Source of the DNA: Arcobacter defluvii
Lineage (GTDB): Bacteria; Campylobacterota; Campylobacteria; Campylobacterales; Arcobacteraceae
Length of the DNA stretch: 64,000 nucleotides
Direction of reading: 5' to 3'
Assembly: GCF_013201725.1 (NCBI RefSeq)
Contig: NZ_CP053835.1
Coordinates: 124,001 to 188,000, forward strand
Below the pieces are notes generated by a model. The model did not search any database, was not told the origin of the DNA, and was given only the letters and a program-made list of their open reading frames with translations. The first letter of the stretch is position 1. Each line of letters opens with the position of its first letter. The position numbers and the translations under genes are program-made. This document shows, in pieces, positions 34,803-43,089 of the stretch.

Positions 34803-36973
34803 GATTTAATTTAAAATCATTTTTCCTTTTATTCCTTTTTATAAGTGTATTAAATGCAGATAATAATGTAGATACTTTGACTTTAACAAAAATTAAAAAA
34901 CTTGTGCAAAAAGAAGAAGAAATTGCAATTGCCTATAAAAAATATATTTTAGAAAAAGGTGAAAATCCAACTAATATATCTAGTTTATTAATAGATAATT
35001 ATTTACCAAAGGGATTTAGTACAATAAATCCATTTGGTAAAATAATTAGTTTAATAGAAGATAATAAAATAGAAAGTTCATTGCCAGAGGATATGAATTT
35101 AAAATCAAATTTATATGATTATTACTATTCAAATAAGTATAGAACCTATACAAAAGCTCCATTAAAAATAAAAAAAGATGATAAAGATAATAATGATGAA
35201 GTTGGAATCTTATTATCATCTAAAGAGAAATTTATTTATTCAAATAAATCAAAAATTACTACAACTAAAGAAGATGCAAAAGATAAATATTTTTTAGATT
35301 CAAAAGGTGTTTTACATTGGTATGATGCTTCAGGAAAATATAAATTTTCATTTGATAATGAATTACTTCTTGATGAAAGTGTGACTTTATTAAATGATGA
35401 TGGAACAGTTAATACAGAGTATAAAAATTTGGTAAGTGATGTCTCTTTTGCTGGAATGACAGTATTACATAAAAATGCAACTTCAAATACAGCAGATGAA
35501 TATATTATGATAGGTTCATCAAATGCAGTAAAAGTTAAACAGATAACAAGAGATATAGGAAAAACAATAATTCAATTTACAAGACGTGCAGGTGGAATGA
35601 TAATAAATGGAGATATCTATACGTGGGGAAATAATGCAAATAAAATTACAGGTATAGATATAGAAAAATTTACACAAGGTAATGGATTAGCAGGTTCCTA
35701 TAAAAATTTCCCTGTAATTACAGGACTTGTAAGAGCAAAAGTAAAGACATATAATACAAGTTTAGATAATCAGAATTATTTTTCTTCACCACTAAGACCT
35801 AAATTTATAGATTTTTTTAGCACAGTTTATCATGGAACTTGTGGTATTTCTACAAAAGGTGAATTGTATTGTGGTGGAGTGACTGCAGATAGCACAACTT
35901 CAATGTACACACAACTAGACACAAATAATCAAAGTAATCCCAAAGAGATGTTTTATAGAAGTAAATATTTTGATGGAACAGCTGATAAAAAAGCAACAAA
36001 AATATTTGCAAATAATCAAATTTGGTTGATTTTAGCTAATACTGATGTTGATGCAAATGGAAATTATCAAAATGGAAGAATTTATCGATGGGGTTATGAT
36101 TTTGCAGGTTTTGCAGGTGATGGAGGAAAATCATATAATAATAAAAATAATCCTACAGAAATAAGTGTAACAGAAAATAATACAAAAGTATTATTTAAAG
36201 ATATAACTTATTTATTGACAATTGGATATAGAAAAATGGCTGCATTATCTAATAATGGAAATGTATATCTTTGGGGATTAGATAATTATTATAATTACAG
36301 TTGTAAGCAAAAAATAAATAATACGACAGTAAATCTATGTAGTCCTTTAAAAGTTGATTCAGATATTGTATTTGCTTCTATTCAAGGAGGCTTAAATGCT
36401 TTTGTTGCAAAAGGTGAAGATGAAAAGTATTATAAAATAAGTCAAGCATGGGGAAAAGAGGTAAAAGTTGAATCAGTTGAAGAACTAATAAAAACAAATT
36501 ATGATAGTCAATACGATAAAGATAATGATAGTGAACTTATATCAGTTGATTTTACTTCTAACGGAATAGTATGGATAAATAGTAAGAATAAATTAAAGGG
36601 AGACTATTATACAAGTGAAAATGAATCAAATCCTATATTTAAGGATTCAATATCAAAAATTCAATGGAAAAAAATAAAAGTAATTGAAGATGATAATGGA
36701 ATGTGTGGAATAGATATATATAATCAAATGTATTGTTGGGGAATACAATCTTTTTATCGTTCTGGCTATGCAGATGGTAATACTTTTATGATACCTGTAT
36801 TTAATACAAATTTGTATGATTTAGATAGAGATTTTTTAGTAGCAGAAGGTGGAGATAATTATCTTACAAACATGACATCAGATGAATGGACAACAAATGA
36901 TTCAAAAAAACCATTTTTTATAAAATATCCTACATATATAGGTGGATTTAATTATGAGTTTATATTTAAATAA
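34799..36973 (+). CDS. Exported protein: pilin-like module fused to RCC1-like propeller
   Basis: This 724-residue protein has a signal peptide (MRFNLKSFFLLFLFISVLNAD). It contains the shared helix KKLVQKEEEIAIAYKKYIL, the DNYLPKGFSTINPFGK motif and YYSNKYRTYT. An RCC1-like propeller follows, with blades near residues 264 (GDIYTWGNN), 347 (CGISTKGELYCGG), 425 (GRIYRWGYD), 484 (GNVYLWGLD) and 634 (CGIDIYNQMYCWG). The tail LYDLDRDFLV...FIKYPTYIGGFNYEFIFK matches the C terminus of the larger propeller protein. The tandem lectin-like insertion is missing here. A surface-exposed binding or structural role at the filament is inferred. Confidence 0.65.
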   Translation: MRFNLKSFFLLFLFISVLNADNNVDTLTLTKIKKLVQKEEEIAIAYKKYILEKGENPTNISSLLIDNYLPKGFSTINPFGKIISLIEDNKIESSLPEDMNLKSNLYDYYYSNKYRTYTKAPLKIKKDDKDNNDEVGILLSSKEKFIYSNKSKITTTKEDAKDKYFLDSKGVLHWYDASGKYKFSFDNELLLDESVTLLNDDGTVNTEYKNLVSDVSFAGMTVLHKNATSNTADEYIMIGSSNAVKVKQITRDIGKTIIQFTRRAGGMIINGDIYTWGNNANKITGIDIEKFTQGNGLAGSYKNFPVITGLVRAKVKTYNTSLDNQNYFSSPLRPKFIDFFSTVYHGTCGISTKGELYCGGVTADSTTSMYTQLDTNNQSNPKEMFYRSKYFDGTADKKATKIFANNQIWLILANTDVDANGNYQNGRIYRWGYDFAGFAGDGGKSYNNKNNPTEISVTENNTKVLFKDITYLLTIGYRKMAALSNNGNVYLWGLDNYYNYSCKQKINNTTVNLCSPLKVDSDIVFASIQGGLNAFVAKGEDEKYYKISQAWGKEVKVESVEELIKTNYDSQYDKDNDSELISVDFTSNGIVWINSKNKLKGDYYTSENESNPIFKDSISKIQWKKIKVIEDDNGMCGIDIYNQMYCWGIQSFYRSGYADGNTFMIPVFNTNLYDLDRDFLVAEGGDNYLTNMTSDEWTTNDSKKPFFIKYPTYIGGFNYEFIFK

Positions 36974-36991
36974 AAATTTAAAAGGGAAAAT

Positions 36992-37993
36992 ATGAAGAGA
37001 ATAAGTATAATTTTATTGGGGTTATTTACAGCATTTAGTCTTTATGCAGAAGAACAAAATATGCAAAATATTGATAAGTTGGATGTTTTAGATCAACAAT
37101 CTAAAGAGTTTTTTAAAGCAATTACAGGACTTGAAAAAGATTATTTAGAAGAACAGGTTAATACAATCAAAAATAAAGAAAATATGCCAAATCAAAATCC
37201 AGTAAATCAACCTCAAACTATTATAAAAGAGGAACCAAAATTATCCCAAGAAGATTATGAAAAAAATGTATTTACTCATCAAAATGAAATGGCAAGACTA
37301 ACAACAGATTTTACAAGAACTAAAAAATTAAAAGATTTGAGAATTAAAAGTATGTACTCTTTTAATGGAAAAGATTATGTTGTTTTAGAGTTGAGTGACG
37401 AAGCAAATTCAAATAAACAAAACAATCAAAAATCAGAATTAAGTGCAAATATAGAAGGAAGATATGTAGAAGGTGATAATATTTTAGGGCATAAAATAAT
37501 CGATATTAATACAAGAACAAAAAGTGTAGAGTTGTATAAAAAACTTGATGAAGAGTATGGATACACTATTTATTTAAGTAATTATGGTATATCAGTAAGT
37601 GATTTAAAGAAAACAGAAAAAAAAGAAGAAAATAAAACTACTGAGAATAATAAAAATAAAAAAATAGAAAATGAACAAGAAAAACCTACTATAAAAAAAG
37701 CTTTTGAAAATGTGCAAACAGAGACTAAATTAACAAAAGAAGAACTTTCAAATTGTTTATACACAGTAAAAAAATATAACTTAAATGTAAGAAATGAAAA
37801 TGATTTAAATGCTAAAATCTTAAGAGTTTTAAAAATAAATGATCAATTTACGATTAATAAAAAAGATAAAGATTGGGTACAAATAAATACAATTTATAAA
37901 AAAATCTCAGGTGATGTGATGGATGTATCAAAAGAGAGTAACTGGGTGCAAGTAAGTGATGGAACTGTAAGTGCTACAAGTAATTGTAAATAG
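36992..37993 (+). CDS. PilP/GspC-like periplasmic protein with C-terminal SH3-like domain
   Basis: This 333-residue exported protein has a signal peptide (MKRISIILLGLFTAFSLYA). After a disordered Asn/Gln/Pro-rich linker comes a small beta-domain (IKSMYSFNGKDYVVLEL ... EGRYVEGDNILGHKIIDINTRTKSVELYK) with the shape of the homology region of GspC/PilP that contacts secretins. A Lys/Glu/Asn-rich linker follows, then a C-terminal bacterial SH3-type domain (YTVKKYNLNVRNENDLNAKILRVL...WVQI) that in other proteins binds peptidoglycan. It could tie the secretin to the inner-membrane complex and the cell wall. Confidence 0.5.
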   Translation: MKRISIILLGLFTAFSLYAEEQNMQNIDKLDVLDQQSKEFFKAITGLEKDYLEEQVNTIKNKENMPNQNPVNQPQTIIKEEPKLSQEDYEKNVFTHQNEMARLTTDFTRTKKLKDLRIKSMYSFNGKDYVVLELSDEANSNKQNNQKSELSANIEGRYVEGDNILGHKIIDINTRTKSVELYKKLDEEYGYTIYLSNYGISVSDLKKTEKKEENKTTENNKNKKIENEQEKPTIKKAFENVQTETKLTKEELSNCLYTVKKYNLNVRNENDLNAKILRVLKINDQFTINKKDKDWVQINTIYKKISGDVMDVSKESNWVQVSDGTVSATSNCK

Positions 37994-38002
37994 GAAATAA
38001 AA

Positions 38003-39088
38003 TTGGAAAATCTATACGATTATAAATCAGAAATTTCAAAAAACATTGAAAAAATATCAAATGAAGTTTTTATATTAAAAGCAAAATATAACAAGTTTTT
38101 TAATATAGAAGAGATATTTTCTAGTGAAAATGGTGGAAAAACTAGATTAAATAGACAAATATTCAATGAAAATCATGAAAATATTCAAACATCTATTTTG
38201 GAAATAAGTTTATGTATAGATGAAATTATTGGCATTTTAAAAGAAGAAATGAAAAAGTTATTGGCAAAATATCATCAATTCGATAAAGTTGAGTTAGTAA
38301 ATTTTATTTTTGATGATAAAAATTTTTTAGAAATATTAGCTTTGGATTTAGAAACTTTTGGAATAAAAGGTGAAAATAAGAAAAAATGTCTAAATGAGAT
38401 AAAAGAGCTGATAAATTTAAAAAATAAAATATTCAATCTAAAATATTTTATTGATATGTTTGATACAAATATATTTGATAAATATATCAATAGATTAGGT
38501 GTTGAAGATTTAATTAATAGTACTATTATTTTTGAAATTATTGATTCTTATGCTTTACAATTTGAAGAAGTAAAAAAATTTGCAGAACAAATAACTACGT
38601 TAGGGATGTTGAATGAAAAAGTAATAAATCTAAATAGTTTTAATAATTTACTTGAACTACATAAAAGACGAGTTGATAATTATGTTTATGCAGGAATAAA
38701 ATATAAGATTTTTGTTGAGTATAGTTGTGAAACAAATTTAAATAAATCAATTTATCTTAATAAAGCTTATTTGGAAAATATATTATCAGCTTTAATTGAA
38801 CAATCTTCTATGGATGTTGTAAAAAAAGAGTTAAAAAAAGGAAAGATACAAAAACAAATAGATGTAAATATAACTTTAAATAAAAATACTTTCCAAATAG
38901 TAGTAAAAAATAATGGTTTTGAAGTAAGAAATATTTATAATTTGTTTCTATCAGATGTTGATAATAAATATATTTTAGAAGCTAAAAATCTTTCAAATCT
39001 AATAAATGCAAAATTTGATATTACAGTAATTGACAACGAAGGTATGCAATATACTGTAACTCAAGTTTTAAAAAATACAGTACGATAA
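38003..39088 (+). CDS. Cytoplasmic protein with degenerate GHKL (HATPase-like) C-terminal domain
   Basis: This 361-residue protein starts at TTG with ribosome site aggaa. It has no signal or transmembrane span. The N-terminal two thirds are helical. The last 110 residues read like a histidine-kinase ATPase fold without its catalytic residues: an N-box-like helix (LNKAYLENILSALIEQSS), a strand-turn ITLNKNTFQIVVKNNGFEVRN where the usual D-x-G-x-G is replaced, and a closing LSNLINAKFDITVIDNEGMQYTV. No phospho-accepting His context is evident. It ends the pilus-like cluster; a regulatory or scaffolding role is a guess. Confidence 0.5.
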   Translation: MENLYDYKSEISKNIEKISNEVFILKAKYNKFFNIEEIFSSENGGKTRLNRQIFNENHENIQTSILEISLCIDEIIGILKEEMKKLLAKYHQFDKVELVNFIFDDKNFLEILALDLETFGIKGENKKKCLNEIKELINLKNKIFNLKYFIDMFDTNIFDKYINRLGVEDLINSTIIFEIIDSYALQFEEVKKFAEQITTLGMLNEKVINLNSFNNLLELHKRRVDNYVYAGIKYKIFVEYSCETNLNKSIYLNKAYLENILSALIEQSSMDVVKKELKKGKIQKQIDVNITLNKNTFQIVVKNNGFEVRNIYNLFLSDVDNKYILEAKNLSNLINAKFDITVIDNEGMQYTVTQVLKNTVR

Positions 39089-39114
39089 CAAAAGGATTAT
39101 CCCTTTTAGTTATC
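39084..39114. terminator. Bidirectional terminator ending the pilus-like cluster and purT
   Basis: Twelve-bp stem gataacaaaagg / ccttttagttatc with a single bulged A and a 6-nt loop. It includes the stop codons of both convergent genes. Confidence 0.75.
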
Positions 39115-40275
39115 TTTGAAATTTCCAATAATCTCTTTTGCTTTTTGTAAAGCTTTGTCACTGCTGTCTTTGTCAAAAGTTAAAGCAACAGCCATTCTTC
39201 TTCCTACATGACTTTGTGGTTTTCCAAATACTCTAATAATAGAATCTTTTGTAAATGAAGAATCGAAAATATCAATTTGAGGATTGAAGCTATCACCACT
39301 TGCTTTATAAGCAGCACTTGCTCCACAACCATAATTTATAAAATCAACTGGTAAACCTAAAACTGCTCTTACATGAAGTGCAAATTCGCTAGCACTTTGA
39401 GTAATCATAGTAACCATTCCAGTATCATGTGGTCTTGGACTTACTTCAGAAAAATAAACATCATCACCTTTTACAAATAGTTCAACTCCAAAAATTCCTC
39501 TTCCCCCAAGACCATCAGTAATTGTTTTTGCAATTTCTTGTGATTTTTTAACTGCAATTTCACTCATATTCATTGGTTGCCATGAGAAGATATAATCTCC
39601 ATCTTTTTGAATATGTCCAATTGGTTCACAAAATACTGTATCTTTACCATTTCTAACTGTTAACATTGTAATTTCATAATCAAAAGTGATAAACTCTTCA
39701 ACGATTAATTCACTAGCATCACCTCTTGCTTCTTTTGCCATTTCCCATGACTTTTCTAAATCATTTTCACTTCTTGCAACACTTTGACCATGACCTGAAG
39801 AACTCATAACAGGTTTAATAACACAAGGAAATCCAATAACATTTGCAGCTTCTTTTAAAGCTTCAAAAGTTGTTACAAATTTATATTTACTTGTTGGAAG
39901 TTTTAGTTGCTCTGCTGCAAATTCTCTGATGTTTTTTCTATTCATAGTTTTATTAACTGCATCAGCATTTGGAATTACATGAAATCCCTCTTTTTCAGCA
40001 TCAAATAAAGCTTGAATATTTATAGCTTCAACCTCTGGCAAGATATAAGTTGGTTTTTCTCTTCTTATAATATCAAGAAGTTGATTTTTATCTTTCATAT
40101 TGATTGTATATGATTTGTTTGCCACAAGTTGAGCTGGAGCATTGTTGTAACTATCAATAGCAATTGTTTCTATTCCTAATCTTTGAGCTTCAATAACAAC
40201 TTCTTTTCCAAGTTCTCCACTTCCAAGAAGCATAATTTTTATAGAGTCAGATTTTAATGGTGCTGGAAATTTCAT
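39106..40275 (-). CDS. purT: Formate-dependent phosphoribosylglycinamide formyltransferase PurT
   Basis: This 389-residue ATP-grasp enzyme converts GAR, formate and ATP to FGAR in purine synthesis, bypassing folate. The N-terminal motif [20 protein letters not shown], the ATP-grasp loop [13 protein letters not shown] and the metal-binding [28 protein letters not shown] are diagnostic. It is the first gene of a minus-strand run after the pilus-like cluster. Confidence 0.96.
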   Translation of the reverse strand: MKFPAPLKSDSIKIMLLGSGELGKEVVIEAQRLGIETIAIDSYNNAPAQLVANKSYTINMKDKNQLLDIIRREKPTYILPEVEAINIQALFDAEKEGFHVIPNADAVNKTMNRKNIREFAAEQLKLPTSKYKFVTTFEALKEAANVIGFPCVIKPVMSSSGHGQSVARSENDLEKSWEMAKEARGDASELIVEEFITFDYEITMLTVRNGKDTVFCEPIGHIQKDGDYIFSWQPMNMSEIAVKKSQEIAKTITDGLGGRGIFGVELFVKGDDVYFSEVSPRPHDTGMVTMITQSASEFALHVRAVLGLPVDFINYGCGASAAYKASGDSFNPQIDIFDSSFTKDSIIRVFGKPQSHVGRRMAVALTFDKDSSDKALQKAKEIIGNFKDN

Positions 40276-40293
40276 TTTTGTCCTTAATTTAGA

Positions 40294-41052
40294 TTATGAT
40301 TGATAAAATTGTTTATCAAAGTTTTGTAAATTGTTAACGAGGATTATATCCTTTAATATTTTTAAATACTCTTGTGCAATACCAGAATAATTTAACATTG
40401 TTTGTGAAAGTAATAGCCCATCTGGACGTTTTTTATTTTTTCTTTGTTCAAATCTTTTTTCTTGAAAGGCTTTATATGCAAAATTTCTATTTAGATTTAG
40501 CATATAAGCACTTACAGACTCTTGTAAACTTTCAAAAACTCTTACAAAATGAGAAGCTCCTAATTTTCTTTGTTTAGGAATCATTCCAAATCTAGGGTCG
40601 TAAGTCCAATGTCCAAAAATATTATTTGCTTCTTTTATAAATCTACTTTTACCCCAACCACTCTCTATTACAGCTTGTGATAAAGCAAGAGAAGGTGGAA
40701 TCACATCTACTTTTTTTAGATACTCTTGTAGAGTGAAAATATTTTTTATTTTATATTTTTGTTTAATTTCAAGAAGTTTTGAGAAAGTTGAAGAATCAAA
40801 ATCAATGTGTAAAATATTTGATGTTAAAACGTTTTTTATAAATTCTCTATCTTGTAAAATAATCTCATTTTCTTTCTTGACCAATTGATATAAATGTTCG
40901 AAGAAATACTCTTTTGCTTTATTGACATCGTCAATTTCATAATACTCTTTTGGTAAACCTTTCGCTAAACAATGACTTTGCATAGAAGCAACTAAACAAA
41001 ATGTTAGTAAAAGTTTCTTTGAGTTATTGATTAAAAATTTTAATAAATACAT
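40294..41052 (-). CDS. Exported glucosaminidase-domain (Bax-like) peptidoglycan hydrolase
   Basis: This 252-residue protein has an N-terminal hydrophobic signal (about 10-30, ending SHCLAKG). The glucosaminidase/Bax domain contains the catalytic Glu in SLALSQAVIESGWGKSRF and the motif EANNIFGHWTYDPRFGMIPK. It is predicted to cleave peptidoglycan in the periplasm. It lies between dapF and purT. The specific role in growth, division or envelope assembly is unknown. Confidence 0.85.
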   Translation of the reverse strand: MYLLKFLINNSKKLLLTFCLVASMQSHCLAKGLPKEYYEIDDVNKAKEYFFEHLYQLVKKENEIILQDREFIKNVLTSNILHIDFDSSTFSKLLEIKQKYKIKNIFTLQEYLKKVDVIPPSLALSQAVIESGWGKSRFIKEANNIFGHWTYDPRFGMIPKQRKLGASHFVRVFESLQESVSAYMLNLNRNFAYKAFQEKRFEQRKNKKRPDGLLLSQTMLNYSGIAQEYLKILKDIILVNNLQNFDKQFYQS

Positions 41053-41062
41053 AGGCCTCTTG

Positions 41063-41803
41063 TTAAATATTAGTTGTGAAAACTTTTTTTACAGCACCTT
41101 TAAAATAAATAGTACCATCTTTAATTGAAAGAGTTAATTGTTCATTGCTTTTTGGATAAACAAAAGCAGTATCATTTACTAATTTAAGAGTGTTTGCTCT
41201 CAAAAAACATGCAGCCATTCCTGTTCCACATGCTAAAGTTTCTCCTTCAACACCACGTTCATAGGTTCTAACTTTTATAATTCCATCTTCAATTTTTGCA
41301 AAATTTACATTTGCATTATGTTTATATCTCATTTTTGCGCATAAATTGTGTTCATATAAATTTAAATCATCAACAATAGTTACTAAATGAGGAACTCCCG
41401 TATCAACTAAATACCAAGTAAAACCTTCTTCAATAAATTCTTCATTGATAACTTTTGGAGCAGTAAGTTGTGTTTCAACTATCTCATTTTCAATAGTTGA
41501 TTTTATTAAACCAGCTCCTGTTAAAAATTTTGTTTCATTAGAATTGATTAATCCATTTGTAAAAGCATAATGTGCACAAGCTCTTGTTGCATTTCCACAC
41601 ATAGCTGCATCACTTCCATCACTATTATAAAATAGCCATTTAAAATCTGCTTCATTAGTTGGAACTAATACAACAAATCCATCTGCACCAATTCCTTCTG
41701 TTCGATTACATAATCTAATCGCATCAGTTGAATAATCTTTTTCAACAAATGAGTGACAAATGATAAAATCATTTCCACTCGCACTATATTTTGTATATGT
41801 CAT
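41063..41803 (-). CDS. dapF: Diaminopimelate epimerase
   Basis: This 246-residue cofactor-independent epimerase makes meso-diaminopimelate for lysine and peptidoglycan. Both catalytic cysteines are present in their motifs, MCGNATRAC and LACGTGMAAC, with the N-terminal YSASGNDFII signature. It is somewhat shorter than E. coli DapF (274). The start overlaps the stop of coaE. Confidence 0.96.
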   Translation of the reverse strand: MTYTKYSASGNDFIICHSFVEKDYSTDAIRLCNRTEGIGADGFVVLVPTNEADFKWLFYNSDGSDAAMCGNATRACAHYAFTNGLINSNETKFLTGAGLIKSTIENEIVETQLTAPKVINEEFIEEGFTWYLVDTGVPHLVTIVDDLNLYEHNLCAKMRYKHNANVNFAKIEDGIIKVRTYERGVEGETLACGTGMAACFLRANTLKLVNDTAFVYPKSNEQLTLSIKDGTIYFKGAVKKVFTTNI

Positions 41804-42390
41804 ATAATTTCTCCGATGATTCGTTCTACTTCATCTTGTAAATGTTTTAAATCTTTTGAATTATCAATTACCATATCAGCAAGTCTTTTTTTCTCTTCAA
41901 TATCCATTTGATTTGAGATTTTTAGTTTTGCTTCATTTTCATCTATATTATCTCGTTTCATAAGTCTTTGGATTTGTAGCTCTTTTGGAGTGTAAATAAC
42001 TAAAGATTTAGAAATTGGATAATGCATTTTTTCAAAAAATAGCGGAATATCTACAAAATATGGTTTATTTTGCTCTTCAAAAATTTTTGATTCTTTGATT
42101 ATCTCTTTTTTAATCAAAGGATGAAGTAGAGCTTCAAGTTTTAATTTGTTTTTTTCATTTGAAAAAATGATTTTTCCAAGTTCTTTTCTTAAAACTTTTC
42201 CATTTTCTACATACTGTTTTCCAAACATCTCAATAATCTTATCAGAGTTCTCATCTAAGAGTTTATGAGCTATTTTATCAGCATCAATAGTTAGAAAACC
42301 ATGAAGCTTAAATAGGTTGCAAACAGTACTTTTACCAGTTGAAATTCCGCCTGTTAAAGCGATAGCGTTTTTAAATAAATCATTACTCAT
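41800..42390 (-). CDS. coaE: Dephospho-CoA kinase
   Basis: This 196-residue P-loop kinase carries out the last step of coenzyme A synthesis. The Walker A motif is GGISTGKSTVCNLF, followed by the TIDADKIAHKLL segment and the LID-type MKRDNIDENEAKLKISNQM. It is coupled to dapF by a 4-bp overlap and lies 51 bp downstream of the SpeE-like gene, as I recall for H. pylori. Confidence 0.95.
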   Translation of the reverse strand: MSNDLFKNAIALTGGISTGKSTVCNLFKLHGFLTIDADKIAHKLLDENSDKIIEMFGKQYVENGKVLRKELGKIIFSNEKNKLKLEALLHPLIKKEIIKESKIFEEQNKPYFVDIPLFFEKMHYPISKSLVIYTPKELQIQRLMKRDNIDENEAKLKISNQMDIEEKKRLADMVIDNSKDLKHLQDEVERIIGEII

Positions 42391-42441
42391 AGTATTAATT
42401 ATACTATAAAAATGATTTATTTATATTAAATAGGAGAATTT

Positions 42442-42990
42442 TTATCTTTTAGCAATACCAGTTAAAGCTCTAAACTCATGTGCTGGAAATACAAATGAAG
42501 CATTGTGAATCTCTGCTGAATAGTAATCTAAATCATCAAGTAAATCTGCTCTTTGAAGATTTAAATCAGCAGTTGGATGATATTTTTTTGAAGCAATTAT
42601 TGAAGTATTGTGTCCAAATCTAAATGGCATAGCAATCCAGAATTTTGATCCAACTAATTTCAAATCATCAAACAGTTGTTCTTCATCTTTTGAAAATGCT
42701 TTTGAAGCAAAAGCAATTAAACCATCATCTTTTAAAATTCTTTCAATATTTGCTAGCAATAATTCATCAATTTTTACATCTGTTAAAATTATTACATCAA
42801 TGTTTTTTTCATTTTTTGATGTTAAAAAAGAGGCATCGCCAAATTCAATATTTGAAGTTTTACTATGTTTAGCAGCTTGTGCTTTCATATCTTCATTAGT
42901 TGTTCCAATAATTAGAACATTTGAAGCTTCTTTATGAGTACATAATGGTATATGTACCATCATTTCATTAAATGCATTATTATCTTTCAT
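42442..42990 (-). CDS. Shortened spermidine synthase-like (SpeE-like) protein
   Basis: This 182-residue protein corresponds to the Rossmann half of H. pylori SpeE. Shared features are ANVLIIGTTNED, the acidic VIILTDVKID segment, the FWIAMPFRFGHNTSIIASKKYHPTADL stretch and the DYYSAEIHNASFVFPA end. The N-terminal beta-barrel of about 80 residues and the Asp-rich catalytic signature of true spermidine synthases are not evident. Activity is therefore doubtful; it may have another role. Confidence 0.7.
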   Translation of the reverse strand: MKDNNAFNEMMVHIPLCTHKEASNVLIIGTTNEDMKAQAAKHSKTSNIEFGDASFLTSKNEKNIDVIILTDVKIDELLLANIERILKDDGLIAFASKAFSKDEEQLFDDLKLVGSKFWIAMPFRFGHNTSIIASKKYHPTADLNLQRADLLDDLDYYSAEIHNASFVFPAHEFRALTGIAKR

Positions 42991-43024
42991 TATATATAGT
43001 CCTTAATATTTATAAACATTTTGC

Positions 43025-43030
43025 TATAAT
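43025..43030 (+). promoter_or_regulatory. Putative -10 box of purM
   Basis: TATAAT in ttgctataataccaaa lies 60 bp before the purM ATG. The same GCTATAA context recurs before other plus-strand genes here (48446, 58916), supporting a house -10 motif. Confidence 0.45.
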
Positions 43031-43089
43031 ACCAAAAATTTTTTAAAGTAATCGTAGATTAGAAAATAGAATAAGAAAAAAGGTGAATA

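Noticed and set aside
25813-36973. RCC1-like proteins as eukaryotic-type GTPase exchange factors
   Set aside because: RCC1 repeats are only a propeller fold. Signal peptides and blade cysteines point to an extracytoplasmic structural or binding role.
21845-39114. Pilus-like cluster as a tRNA-integrated genomic island
   Set aside because: It starts just after tRNA-Arg, but I found no integrase, no repeat of the tRNA 3' end near 39.1 kb, and no clear shift in base composition against neighbours.
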